Source: Methylobacterium isbiliense
GTDB taxonomy: Bacteria > Pseudomonadota > Alphaproteobacteria > Rhizobiales > Beijerinckiaceae
Assembly (NCBI RefSeq): GCF_022179325.1
Contig: NZ_BPQQ01000023.1
Location: 44,354 to 108,353 of the forward strand
DNA length: 64,000 nt
Reading direction: 5' to 3'
The notes beneath the pieces are model-generated. The model saw nothing but the letters and a program-made list of their open reading frames with translations. It made no database searches and had not been told where the DNA came from. The position numbers and the translations under genes were made by a program. How positions within the stretch are numbered: position 1 is the stretch's first letter; every line of letters begins with the position of its first letter. Of this stretch, positions 38,544 through 46,844 are shown piece after piece.

Positions 38544-39092
38544 TCAGGCCTCGTCCGCCGGGCGCGGCGGTGCGGCCGCGAGGAGCCGGCTCACCCCCGG
38601 CCGATCCGTAGGGTCGATCATCGCGAGGAGGAAACGGCTCGCCGGGCCGCGGGCGGCCGGGCCCGCCTCGGCCAGCGCCCGGCGCACCCGCTCGCCCTGC
38701 ACTTCGGCGAGTTGTTCGGCGAGGCGCCGCCCGCGGGGCGTGCAGGTGAGGAGGCGGTGGCGACGGTCGCTCGTGCCGGCGCGCTGCTCGATGTAGCCGG
38801 TCTCGATCAATTCCTTGAGCACCCGGTTGAGGCTCTGCTTGGTGATGCGCAGAATATCGAGGAGTTCGGCGATCGTGAGGCCGGGGTTGCGCTCCACGAA
38901 GTGCAGGACGCGGTGGTGGGCGCGGCCGAAGCCGTATTCCTCCAGGATGCGGTCGGGATCGGAGACGAAGTCGCGGTAGGCGAAGAACAGGAGTTCGATC
39001 AGGTCGTCGGCGTGCCCGGCCTCGGGCAGGTCCTCGTTGGCGGCGTCGGGAGGCTCAGGCGAAAGGGGTCGCGTCCGGGCAGCCTGCTTCAC
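38544..39092 (-). CDS. MarR-family transcriptional regulator (PetP-like)
   Basis: A 182-residue regulator. The winged helix is at about 60-130: LTIAELLDILRITKQSLNRV is the helix-turn-helix and ETGYIEQRAGTSDRRHRLLT the wing with the conserved DxRxR. An acidic N-terminal extension precedes it. The gene lies four bases before the response regulator and is probably co-transcribed with it. It is divergent from ilvE, and repeats in the gap could be its operator. Confidence 0.9.
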   Translation of the reverse strand: MKQAARTRPLSPEPPDAANEDLPEAGHADDLIELLFFAYRDFVSDPDRILEEYGFGRAHHRVLHFVERNPGLTIAELLDILRITKQSLNRVLKELIETGYIEQRAGTSDRRHRLLTCTPRGRRLAEQLAEVQGERVRRALAEAGPAARGPASRFLLAMIDPTDRPGVSRLLAAAPPRPADEA

Positions 39093-39143
39093 CGTCGTCC
39101 CCCATGGTGCGGCGAGGGCCGCGCACGGCCCTCGGATTTACGT

Positions 39144-39179
39144 CAGCCTTGTTGACATATCTCAGCCCCGTTGATACCC
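39144..39179. promoter_or_regulatory. Direct repeats in the marR-ilvE divergent gap
   Basis: CAGCCTTGTTGACATAT (39144-39160) and CAGCCCCGTTGATACCC (39163-39179) share 12 of 17 bases and are offset by 19 bp, about two helical turns. The first contains TTGACA. GTTGAC (39151) and GTCAAC (39180) also form an inverted pair. This suggests a promoter overlapped by operator half-sites, perhaps for the adjacent MarR protein. Confidence 0.5.
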
Positions 39180-39285
39180 GTCAACCCCGCCGGCGAAACG
39201 AATGAACGTCTTTCGCGTCTGCGAAGACCGAAGGTTGCGAGTTGGCCGCCTTCGCGGAAACGAACCGCATACGAGGATCATCGTC

Positions 39286-40173
39286 ATGTCCGTCATCCCC
39301 TTCGACCAGCGTGAAGGTCACATCTGGTTCGACGGCCGCATGGTGCCGTGGGCGGACGCGAAGATTCACGTACTCAGCCACGGCCTGCATTACGGCTCGT
39401 GCGTGTTCGAGGGCGAGCGCGCCTACGGCGGCGAGATCTTCAAGTGCACGGAGCATTCCGCGCGCCTGCGCCGCTCGGCCGAGCTGCTCGACTTCGAGAT
39501 CCCCTATTCGGTGGCCGAGATCGACGCCGCCAAGAAGCTCGTGCTCAAAGAGAGCGGGCTTGCGGACGCCTACCTGCGCCCCGTCGCGTGGCGCGGCTCG
39601 GAGATGATGGGCGTCTCGGCCCAGGCCAATACCATCCACCTCGCCATCGCGGCCTGGGAATGGCCAAGCTATTTCGACCCGGCCACCAAGATGAAGGGCA
39701 TCCGCCTCGACATGGCGGAGTACCGCCGGCCCGATCCCCGCACCGCGCCCTCCTCCTCGAAGGCGGCGGGCCTGTACATGATCTGCACCATCTCCAAGCA
39801 CCGGGCCGAGAACAAGGGCTACGCCGACGCCCTGATGCTCGACTGGGAGGACAACGTCGCCGAGTGCACCGGCGCCAACGTGTTCTTCATCCGGGACGGC
39901 GCGATCCATACGCCGCTCGCCGACCGGTTCCTGAACGGCATCACCCGGCAGACGGTGATCGAGCTCGCCCGCCGCCGCGGCTTCGAGGTCATCGAGCGCC
40001 GCATCCGGCCCGAGGAGTTGGCGGATTTCTCCGAATGCTTCATCACCGGCTCGGCCGCCGAGGTGACGCCGGTGTCGGAGATCGGCCCCTACCGCTTCCA
40101 GCCTGCGGCCATGACCCGCACGCTGATGGACGATTACAGCGCCGAGGTGCAGCCCCGCGCCCGGGCAGCCTGA
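39286..40173 (+). CDS. ilvE: Branched-chain amino acid aminotransferase
   Basis: A 295-residue class IV PLP aminotransferase that makes valine, leucine and isoleucine from their keto acids. FDGRMVPWADAKIHVLSHGL begins the fold. The PLP-lysine lies in SSSKAAGLYM, EDNVAECTGANVFFIRDG is the class IV signature with the phosphate-binding part, and ITGSAAEVTPV is near the C-terminus. ATG at 39286 starts MSVIPFDQREG and has GAGG upstream; the upstream frame to 39202 is not needed. It is divergent from the marR-petR-like-kinase unit. Confidence 0.95.
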   Translation: MSVIPFDQREGHIWFDGRMVPWADAKIHVLSHGLHYGSCVFEGERAYGGEIFKCTEHSARLRRSAELLDFEIPYSVAEIDAAKKLVLKESGLADAYLRPVAWRGSEMMGVSAQANTIHLAIAAWEWPSYFDPATKMKGIRLDMAEYRRPDPRTAPSSSKAAGLYMICTISKHRAENKGYADALMLDWEDNVAECTGANVFFIRDGAIHTPLADRFLNGITRQTVIELARRRGFEVIERRIRPEELADFSECFITGSAAEVTPVSEIGPYRFQPAAMTRTLMDDYSAEVQPRARAA

Positions 40174-40188
40174 AGCTTCACCGGAGCG

Positions 40189-40212
40189 CGGGGCCGCGGG
40201 CCGCGGGCCCCG
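40189..40212. terminator. GC-rich hairpin after ilvE
   Basis: CGGGGCC (40189-40195) pairs with GGCCCCG (40206-40212) around a 10-nt loop, 16 bases after the ilvE stop. It lies just before the stress promoter of the next gene. No T-run. Confidence 0.45.
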
Positions 40213-40218
40213 TGCCCC

Positions 40219-40244
40219 GGAACCGGAGGCCCGTCTCCGGCGTT
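40219..40244 (+). promoter_or_regulatory. EcfG general-stress promoter GGAAC-N17-CGTT
   Basis: GGAAC (40219-40223), exactly 17 bases, then CGTT (40241-40244) is a full match to the EcfG/PhyR stress promoter of alphaproteobacteria (GGAAC-N16/17-CGTT). It lies 40 bp before the DUF3072 start, so it should drive that gene. Transcription would begin near 40252. Confidence 0.8.
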
Positions 40245-40283
40245 CCCGTACCGAGAACAATACGTGAACGAAGAGGAGCCGAC

Positions 40284-40529
40284 ATGACAGCCAGGAAGGC
40301 GATCGATCGTCACGACGACACGGATCCGAAGGGCAGCGACGCATCGAACCGCATCAAGGATCCGAAGGACTGGACCACGGGCGGCGAGCCGATGACCGGC
40401 GCCCAGGCCTCCTACCTCAAGACACTGTCCGAGGAGGCCGGAGACGAGGAGGCGTTCGATCCGGATCTCGACAAGGCCGAGGCCTCAGAGCGCATCGACA
40501 GCCTGCGCAAGGCCACCGGCAAGGCTTGA
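40284..40529 (+). CDS. DUF3072 small stress protein
   Basis: An 81-residue, highly charged soluble protein. The N-terminus is ARKAIDRHDDTDPKGSDASN. The core reads IKDPKDWTTGGEPMTGAQAS, followed by YLKTLSEEAGDEEAFDPDL and a helical end (KAEASERIDSLRKATGK), matching DUF3072. No catalytic residues are apparent. ATG at 40284 has AGAGGAG. A perfect general-stress promoter upstream and a strong terminator downstream make it a one-gene unit likely induced by desiccation, salt or heat. Confidence 0.88.
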   Translation: MTARKAIDRHDDTDPKGSDASNRIKDPKDWTTGGEPMTGAQASYLKTLSEEAGDEEAFDPDLDKAEASERIDSLRKATGKA

Positions 40530-40538
40530 GGCGCAAGG

Positions 40539-40573
40539 CCCGAGAGGATCGGTCGCAACCGTCCTTTCGGGCA
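40539..40573 (+). terminator. Terminator after DUF3072
   Basis: A long stem with CGCA tetraloop: GCCCGA (40539-40544) pairs with TCGGGC (40568-40573), continued inward by GAGGA/TCCTT and CGGT/ACCG with one bulged T. ATCCTCTT follows. About 15 paired bases make this convincing. Confidence 0.75.
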
Positions 40574-40638
40574 TCCTCTTAACGGATGGTGAGGAGGTTA
40601 GCGTGTAGTTCTCGCACAGGTCGGAACAGGAGAGCGTC

Positions 40639-40839
40639 GTGGGCAGCCTTTGGCGCAGCGTCGGATCGCCACGCCGCTTCCTGAACGACGAATCGGGAGC
40701 GACGGCGATCGAGTACGGCTTGATCGTAACACTGGTCTTCCTGGTCCTGGCCGTCGGCGTCGGGAATTACGGCGACCAGTTGCGCATTCTCTATGCAACT
40801 CTGAGTACCAAGGTGGTGGCCGTCCTCAGCGGAGCCTGA
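40639..40839 (+). CDS. Flp-family type IVb pilin, isolated
   Basis: A 66-residue prepilin. The basic leader RRFLNDESG is followed by the Flp processing motif: cleavage after Gly in ESGATAIEYGLIV, with the conserved Glu-Tyr pair. A hydrophobic helix follows (YGLIVTLVFLVLAVGVGNYG). GTG at 40639 has AGGAGAG upstream. No tad/cpa assembly genes are present within the window, so assembly would depend on genes elsewhere. Confidence 0.9.
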   Translation: MGSLWRSVGSPRRFLNDESGATAIEYGLIVTLVFLVLAVGVGNYGDQLRILYATLSTKVVAVLSGA

Positions 40840-40858
40840 GCCATCCTGACGCGGCTCG

Positions 40859-41734
40859 CTACTCGGCGGCCGCGCCGAGGTTGCTCAGACTCTGACGGAT
40901 CTGCCCGGCGAGCGCGTCGGCGAGGGGCTGCGGCTCGGGCGCGCGGTGGCGCATGAGCCCGATGCGGCAGGCGGGCAGGGCAGGGAAGCCCTCGGCCGGG
41001 CTCAGTGTGCGCATGCCCGGGCGCAGGGCGCTCTCGGGCAGGACCGAGACGGCGAGCCCCGCCAGCACCGCGGCGCCGACCGCGGTGGAACTCCAGCTCA
41101 CGAACAGGACGCGGCTCGGCCGCCCGGCGCGCTCCAGGGCGGCGGTCGCGGCGCGGCGCCAGACACAGTGAGGGCGGCCGAGCGCGAGAGGCAGCGGCGT
41201 CTCGGCATGAACCCGGTGGCGGCTCGATGCAACCCACAGCAGCGCCTCGGTGCGGATCGTCTCGATGCCGCCGTGCTGGCGCGTCTCGGTCACGATGGCG
41301 AGGTCGATGTCGCCTTGCCCGAGGCGCGCGACCAGCATGTCGGTGGGTTCGCATACCACCGTCACCTCGGCCCGCGGATGGGCACGCGAGAAGCGGGCCA
41401 GGATCTCCGGCAGGTAGCGCTCGGCGTAGTCGTCGGGCAGGCCGAGCCGCACCCGCCCGGCGAGATCGCCCTCGTCGAAGGTGGCGAGGCACTCGGTCTG
41501 GAGGCGCACGATCCGGCGCGCGTAGTCGAGCAGCCGCTCGCCGTCGTCGGTGAGCCGCACGCCCCGTCCGGCGCGCGAGAAGACCTCGCGGCCGACCCGT
41601 TCCTCCAGGCGCCGCATCTGCATCGAGACCGCGGATTGCGTCTTGTGGACGAGGTCTGCGGCCCGGGTGAAGGAGCCGCTGTCGGCGATCGCCACCAAGG
41701 TGCGGAGCTGGTCGATATCGAGGGGATGGACCAC
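40859..41734 (-). CDS. LysR-family transcriptional regulator
   Basis: A 291-residue regulator. The helix-turn-helix is GSFTRAADLVHKTQSAVSMQ followed by MRRLEERVGREVFSR (residues 18-55). The effector domain starts LAGRVRLGLPDDYAERYLPE and shows the usual two lobes. The start is GTG at 41734. It is divergent from a DUF1127 gene, a frequent pairing, and a perfect 13-bp palindrome lies 23 bp before its start. Targets and effector are unknown. Confidence 0.9.
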   Translation of the reverse strand: MVHPLDIDQLRTLVAIADSGSFTRAADLVHKTQSAVSMQMRRLEERVGREVFSRAGRGVRLTDDGERLLDYARRIVRLQTECLATFDEGDLAGRVRLGLPDDYAERYLPEILARFSRAHPRAEVTVVCEPTDMLVARLGQGDIDLAIVTETRQHGGIETIRTEALLWVASSRHRVHAETPLPLALGRPHCVWRRAATAALERAGRPSRVLFVSWSSTAVGAAVLAGLAVSVLPESALRPGMRTLSPAEGFPALPACRIGLMRHRAPEPQPLADALAGQIRQSLSNLGAAAE

Positions 41735-41757
41735 GGCGGCCTCTCATCAGCATCCGT

Positions 41758-41770
41758 GATGTGACACATC
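41758..41770. promoter_or_regulatory. Palindrome GATGTG-A-CACATC
   Basis: A perfect 13-bp palindrome in the divergent gap between the LysR gene and DUF1127. It contains a T-N(n)-A core like LysR boxes and is well placed to control both genes. Confidence 0.55.
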
Positions 41771-41804
41771 TCAACCATTCGCTCAACGGATCGGTCGAGC
41801 GGGA

Positions 41805-43538
41805 CTATGAGGGTGGCGCGGCCGCTCCTTCCGACGGGCGCCGCTGGAGGTCACGATGAGGATCGGCTTTGCTCCCTTCGGTGTTCTCTCGCTGGTCCTG
41901 CGGGCCGGTCGCGCGACCGGCCGGATCGCGGTGCAGGCCATCCGTCTGTGGCAGAACCGCCGCGCCGCCCACCGCCTGGCCGACCTCGACGACCGGATGC
42001 TGAAGGATCTCGGCCTCACGCGCACCGAGGTGGTCGGCGCCCTCGCGCTCTCGTGGCGGGACGACCCGACCCTGCACCTGGCGGGTCGACGAGGCCTCAA
42101 GGCCCGGCGGGGATCCCCGCATGGGGTGGTGAGGATCGTGGCCAGGAACGGCCGGCGCCTGAAAGGCACTCTCGCCTGCTGAAGCGGCGGCCGGGACGGA
42201 CGCACCCGCGCGGCCTTCCAGGATTCCGACGACCCGGAAGGCCGCGACCAGGGCCGCGGTGCCGAACAGGGCGGAGCCGAGCGCGATGGCGACGAGCACG
42301 CCCTCCGGGCCGCCGGCCCAGGCCCCCGCCAGCGCGAATGGCATCGTGCCGAGCGTGGCCCTGCCCCAGTTGAAGGCGGTGGAGAGGAGCGGGAAGCCGA
42401 GGTTGTTGAACGAGGCGTTCGCCAGGAACAGGAGCCCGTTGAAGAACCACGCGGCCCCCGCCACGAGGCAGAAGAACGCGACGAGGCGGGCCGCTTCCCC
42501 GCTGAGCGCGAAGGCCTCGACGATGGCGGTGCGACCGAGCACCAGGGCGAGCCAGACCGCGACCACGTAGACGCCCGTCACCAGGGCCGCGTCGCGCAGG
42601 ACGCGCCGCATGCGGTCGAAGCGGCCGGCGCCCCAGTTCTGGCCGAGAATCGGGCCGATCGCCCCCGAGAGGGCGAAGAGGCCGCCGAAGGCGACCGGGA
42701 TCAGGCGCTCGATCACCGCGTTGGCGGCGATCGCCGCCGTGCCGAATCCGGCCACGACGTGGGCCAGGAACGCGCTCGCCACCGGGGGAGCAAGGTTCGT
42801 CGCCACCGCCGGCAGGGCGATGCGCAGCACCTCGGGCGCATCGGCCCGCAGGTCGGCGGGACGGGGCCGGGCCACCATGCGGTGGACCACCACGGCCCCG
42901 TGCCAGCCGACGCCCGCGAAGGCGAGGCGGGCCGCCACCACGCTCCAGGCCGCGCCGTCGAGGCCGAGGCCGAGGCCGAAGATCAGCAGCGGGTCGAGCA
43001 GGGCCGTCACGAGGGCGCCCCCGACCGTGACGATCATGGCGCGGCGCGCATCGGCCACCGCCCGCAGGACCCCGGAGAAGCCCATGCCGAGCGCCATCGC
43101 GGCGATCGACGGCAGGGTGATGTGGAGGAAGCGCCGGGCGACCGGCACCGTCTCGGGCGCGGCGCCGATGAGCGCCAGGACCGGGTCGAGGACGGGGAGG
43201 AGCAGCCCCGTCACCGCCAGCGCCGCGACCACCGTCAGCACCATCGCGGAGGCGGCGATGCGGCGGGCGGCCTCGCGGTCGCCGGCCCCGAGCGCACGCG
43301 CCACGAGCGCGCCGACCGCGATCATCATGCCGATGTTGATGGCGATGGCGAAGACCTGGACGATCGTGGCGAAGCCCACCGCCGCCGTGAGGTTCGGATC
43401 GCCGAGCCACGAGACGTAGAGAAGCGACAGGAGGTCGACGGCGAAGATCGCCATCAGGCCGACCGACCCGGTCGCGCCCATCACCACGACGTGCCGCAGC
43501 GTCGATCCGGTGACGAAGGCGGCGGGCGCCTCATGCAT
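41805..43538 (-). CDS. MATE-family efflux transporter with unusual C-terminal extension
   Basis: A 577-residue open frame. The first about 450 residues form a normal MATE transporter with about 12 membrane helices in two similar halves (VMGATGSVGLMAIFAVDLLS ... ALSGAIGPILGQNWGAGRFD). The remaining about 125 residues are polar, hydrophilic and antisense to the whole DUF1127 gene. Family members stop near residue 450, so this tail is either a natural extension or a lost stop codon. ATG at 43538 overlaps the antiporter stop (ATGCATGA). Exported compounds are unknown. Confidence 0.85.
   Translation of the reverse strand: MHEAPAAFVTGSTLRHVVVMGATGSVGLMAIFAVDLLSLLYVSWLGDPNLTAAVGFATIVQVFAIAINIGMMIAVGALVARALGAGDREAARRIAASAMVLTVVAALAVTGLLLPVLDPVLALIGAAPETVPVARRFLHITLPSIAAMALGMGFSGVLRAVADARRAMIVTVGGALVTALLDPLLIFGLGLGLDGAAWSVVAARLAFAGVGWHGAVVVHRMVARPRPADLRADAPEVLRIALPAVATNLAPPVASAFLAHVVAGFGTAAIAANAVIERLIPVAFGGLFALSGAIGPILGQNWGAGRFDRMRRVLRDAALVTGVYVVAVWLALVLGRTAIVEAFALSGEAARLVAFFCLVAGAAWFFNGLLFLANASFNNLGFPLLSTAFNWGRATLGTMPFALAGAWAGGPEGVLVAIALGSALFGTAALVAAFRVVGILEGRAGASVPAAASAGESAFQAPAVPGHDPHHPMRGSPPGLEASSTRQVQGRVVPPREREGADHLGAREAEILQHPVVEVGQAVGGAAVLPQTDGLHRDPAGRATGPQDQRENTEGSKADPHRDLQRRPSEGAAAPPS
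41856..42182 (+). CDS. DUF1127 small arginine-rich protein
   Basis: A 108-residue protein. The DUF1127 core is IRLWQNRRAAHRLADLDDRM followed by LKDLGLTRTEV (about 28-60). A further roughly 45-residue basic C-terminus makes it longer than most members. Relatives affect phosphate, stress or RNA turnover in other alphaproteobacteria, but a function here cannot be assigned. The whole gene lies antisense to the 3' part of the MATE open frame. ATG at 41856 has GGAGG upstream. Confidence 0.8.
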   Translation: MRIGFAPFGVLSLVLRAGRATGRIAVQAIRLWQNRRAAHRLADLDDRMLKDLGLTRTEVVGALALSWRDDPTLHLAGRRGLKARRGSPHGVVRIVARNGRRLKGTLAC

Positions 43539-45480
43539 CGTCGGCAACGGGCTCGGGCCGGATCTCGTCCGCGCGCACGGCCTCCGCGCGGGCCTTGTCC
43601 GCCGCCGCCCCGTCCGTGCGGGCGGGCTCGGGCGGCGCCGGGCGCTCCTTGGCGATGATGTCCTGGGTCTCGGCGGTGAGTGCCCGGGAGGAGCGCACCG
43701 GCGTGATCAGCGGCTCGGGTTTGATCCGCACGAGGCTGCGCACCGGGTCGGCCCGGTCGAGGGGATCGCCCGCCTGCTGCAGCACCAGCCGCGCCACGTC
43801 GCGCTTGCGCACGTCGTCGGCGACGCCCGCCGCCTCCGCGGCCGGCACGCCGAGCGCCTCCAGGGTGGCGCGGCCGAAGGCGAGGGCCGATTCCACCGTC
43901 TCGCGCATGAGATAGTCCACGTCGCGGTTCATCGCCTCGATCGCCTGCACCCGGTCGTACACCCGCACGTAGGTGCGGGCGGAGGGGAATTCCGCGTGGA
44001 CGAGATCGATGATCTTGAGCGTCTCCTCGGGGTCGTCGATGCAGATGCAGACGAGTTCGGCCCTGGCCCCGCCGGCCGCCCGCAGCACGTCGAGGCGGGT
44101 GCCGTCGCCGTAATAGACCCGGAAGCCGAAGCGGGCGGCGCTGCGGATCTGCTCCACGTCCTTGTCGATCACCGTGACGCTGACGCCCTGCGCCAGCAGC
44201 ACTTGGTTGAGGATCTGGCCGAAGCGGCCGAAGCCGATCACCAGCACCCGCGCCTCCGCGGATTCGATCACGTCGTAGGCCGGTTCGAGGGCGCTGGTGC
44301 GCCGCGTCGCCAGCAGGGCGTCGAGGCCCTTGGCGGCGAGCGGACCGATCAGCATGGTGAGCGCCGCGAGCGCGATGGCGAGGCGCCCGGCATTCCCGTC
44401 CACGATCCCGAGTTCGCCGCCGACCGGCAGCAGCACGAAGGCGAACTCGCCCGCGGGCGCCAGCACCGCCGCGCCGCGCAGGGCATCGATCCAGGGCGAG
44501 CCGAACAGGCGGAACAGTCCCACCACGATGGCGGTCTTGAGCAGGATCGCCGAGACCGTCGCGGCCGACAGCGCGAGCCAGTGCTCGCGCACCAGCGCGA
44601 GGTCGATCGACATGCCCACGCTCATGAAGAACAGGCCGAGCAGCATGCCGCGGAAGGGCTCGATATCGGCTTCGAGCTGGTGGCGGAAGTTCGATTCGGC
44701 CAGCAGCAGCCCGGCCAGGAACGCCCCCATCGCCATCGAGAGCCCGACATGCTCCATGATGAGCGCGGTGCCGAGCACCACGAGCAGGGCGGCGGCGGTC
44801 ATCACCTCGCGCGCGCCGCTCGCCGCCAGCATCCGGAAGAACGGGTTGAGGCCGTAGCGCCCGACGAGCACGGCCGCGACCACGGCGGCCACCGCCGAGC
44901 CGGTGGCCTGCAAGGCCTCCCCCAGCCAGTTGCCGCCCGACGTGGTGCCCGTGGAGGCGAGCAGCGGCAGGAGCGCCAGGATGGCGACGACCGACAGGTC
45001 CTGGAACAGCAGGATCGCGAAGGCGCGCTGGCCGTAGGGGGCGCCGAGGTCGCGGCGCTCCTCCAGCAGTTGCAGCGCCACCGCCGTCGCCGACAGGGCG
45101 AGCGCGATGCCGACCACCGTGGCGGCCGCCATCGACAGGCCGCCCAGCATGGCGAGCCCTCCGAGCGCCACCGCGCACAAGGCGAGCTGCAGCGTGCCGA
45201 GGCCGAGGATGTCCCGCCGCATCGAGATGAGGCGCGACAATTCGAGTTCGAGCCCGACGATGAACAGGAGCAGCACGACGCCGAGTTCGGAGACGCTGCG
45301 CGCCGTCTCCGCCTCGGTGATGAGCGAGAGCCCGGACGGCCCGATCACCACCCCCGCGACGAGGTAGCCCAGCACCGCGCTCTGACCGAGCAGGCGGAAG
45401 ATCGGCACGCCGATCACCGCCGCCGACAGGAAGGTCAGGACCGGCGGCAGGAAGCTGGCGTGGTCGGCGGCACTCGCCAT
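43531..45480 (-). CDS. kefB: Kef-type monovalent cation:proton antiporter (CPA2)
   Basis: A 649-residue inner-membrane protein. About 12-13 membrane helices span 5-400, including LGYLVAGVVIGPSGL and FMSVGMSIDL (the Kef/CPA2 core). A cytoplasmic RCK/TrkA-N domain follows with the nucleotide-binding motif VLVIGFGRFGQIL near 415. The acidic/Ala-rich tail is disordered. ATG at 45480 (MASAADHASF) is preferred over the 52-residue-longer frame. It likely exports K+ in exchange for H+ during electrophile or alkaline stress. It overlaps the MATE gene by eight bases. Confidence 0.92.
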   Translation of the reverse strand: MASAADHASFLPPVLTFLSAAVIGVPIFRLLGQSAVLGYLVAGVVIGPSGLSLITEAETARSVSELGVVLLLFIVGLELELSRLISMRRDILGLGTLQLALCAVALGGLAMLGGLSMAAATVVGIALALSATAVALQLLEERRDLGAPYGQRAFAILLFQDLSVVAILALLPLLASTGTTSGGNWLGEALQATGSAVAAVVAAVLVGRYGLNPFFRMLAASGAREVMTAAALLVVLGTALIMEHVGLSMAMGAFLAGLLLAESNFRHQLEADIEPFRGMLLGLFFMSVGMSIDLALVREHWLALSAATVSAILLKTAIVVGLFRLFGSPWIDALRGAAVLAPAGEFAFVLLPVGGELGIVDGNAGRLAIALAALTMLIGPLAAKGLDALLATRRTSALEPAYDVIESAEARVLVIGFGRFGQILNQVLLAQGVSVTVIDKDVEQIRSAARFGFRVYYGDGTRLDVLRAAGGARAELVCICIDDPEETLKIIDLVHAEFPSARTYVRVYDRVQAIEAMNRDVDYLMRETVESALAFGRATLEALGVPAAEAAGVADDVRKRDVARLVLQQAGDPLDRADPVRSLVRIKPEPLITPVRSSRALTAETQDIIAKERPAPPEPARTDGAAADKARAEAVRADEIRPEPVADDA

Positions 45481-45707
45481 CGCGGACGGGCTCCCGGTGG
45501 GCAAGAGGGTGGGCAAGAGGATGAGCCAGAGAACCGGCAACCTAACCCGCGGACGTGGCGCAGGCGAGACGCCGGCCGGGCCGGTGTCGCAGAAGCGGCA
45601 GGGGTGGAGCGGCAGGGACGACTTGCGCCCGCGCACTGTTGATCGCGGCGATTCGATGCCATGATAGGTTGACAGAGGCCGCCCCGCCTCGCCACATCCC
45701 GGCTATC

Positions 45708-46709
45708 ATGACCGCTCCCGTGAATCAGAACGAACCCGGCGCGCCCGCGCCCGAGAAGCCCCCGCTCGAGATCCTGCTCTGCGCCCCCCGCGGGTTCTGC
45801 GCGGGCGTGGTGCGGGCCATCGACGTGGTCGAGCGCGCGCTCGCGATCTACGGGCCGCCGGTCTACGTCCGGCACGAGATCGTCCACAACAAGTACGTGG
45901 TCGAGAGCCTGAAGCGCAAAGGGGCGGTGTTCGTCGCCGAGCTCGACGAGGTGCCGGACGGCGGCAAGCCGGTGATCTTCTCGGCCCACGGCGTCGCCAA
46001 GACGGTGCCCCAGACCGCCGAGAGCCGCGGCCTGACCACCATCGACGCGACCTGCCCGCTGGTGACCAAGGTGCATCGCGAGGCGGAGATCCACCACAAG
46101 CGCGGGCGCCACGTGCTCCTCGTCGGCCATTCCGGGCACCCGGAGGTGGTCGGCACGATGGGGCAGTTGCCCGCGGGCTCGATCACGCTCGTGGAGGACC
46201 TGGAGCAGATCGAGGCGCTGGAGCCCGCCAACCGCGACAACCTCGCCTGGGTGACGCAGACCACCCTGTCGGTGGACGACACCCACCACATCGTCGAGGC
46301 GCTCAAGAAGAAGTTCCCGGCGATCGTCGGCCCGCACAAGGACGACATCTGCTACGCCACCACCAACCGCCAGGAGGCGGTCAAGCAGGTGGCGCCGCTC
46401 GTCGACGCGCTGATCGTCGTCGGCTCGTCCAATTCCTCGAACTCGCAGCGCCTGCGCGAGGTCGCGGAGCGCGCCGGCTGCCCGATCACCCGGCTGGTCA
46501 ACCGGGCCGAGGACGTGGACTGGGACGCCTTCGCGAACATCCGCCGGCTCGGCCTCACCGCCGGCGCCTCGGCCCCCGAGGTGCTGGTGGAGGAGATCAT
46601 CGACGCCTTCGCGACCCGCTACACGGTGACGGTCGACACGGTCTCGACCACCACCGAGGACATGGTCTTCCCGCTGCCGCGCGAGCTGCGCAGCGAGGCC
46701 GCCGAGTAG
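45708..46709 (+). CDS. ispH: 4-hydroxy-3-methylbut-2-enyl diphosphate reductase
   Basis: A 333-residue [4Fe-4S] enzyme, last step of the MEP isoprenoid pathway. Cluster cysteines are in [14 protein letters not shown] (N-terminal), [11 protein letters not shown] (middle) and ERAGCPITR, while the substrate residues include [25 protein letters not shown] and the catalytic glutamate region [21 protein letters not shown] binds the diphosphate. ATG at 45708. It is followed by thrB, the usual order in this group. It supplies precursors for carotenoids, hopanoids and quinones. Confidence 0.96.
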   Translation: MTAPVNQNEPGAPAPEKPPLEILLCAPRGFCAGVVRAIDVVERALAIYGPPVYVRHEIVHNKYVVESLKRKGAVFVAELDEVPDGGKPVIFSAHGVAKTVPQTAESRGLTTIDATCPLVTKVHREAEIHHKRGRHVLLVGHSGHPEVVGTMGQLPAGSITLVEDLEQIEALEPANRDNLAWVTQTTLSVDDTHHIVEALKKKFPAIVGPHKDDICYATTNRQEAVKQVAPLVDALIVVGSSNSSNSQRLREVAERAGCPITRLVNRAEDVDWDAFANIRRLGLTAGASAPEVLVEEIIDAFATRYTVTVDTVSTTTEDMVFPLPRELRSEAAE

Positions 46710-46746
46710 CCCGCCGCCCCACGGCCACCGCCGACGGCTTTGACAA

Positions 46747-46787
46747 GCGCGAGGCGCCGCTCCATCAACCGGGGCGGCGCCTCGTGC
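46747..46787. terminator. Strong hairpin between ispH and thrB
   Basis: GAGGCGCCGC (46751-46760) and GCGGCGCCTC (46774-46783) form a perfect stem with a 13-nt loop, extended by three or four more pairs outward. It follows the ispH stop by about 40 bp. No T-run follows, so it may partially limit read-through into thrB. Confidence 0.6.
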
Positions 46788-46844
46788 ATTCCGGCGCCTT
46801 CCACCCACGCAAGACTTCCTCCCACCCAAGACGGACACCGGACC

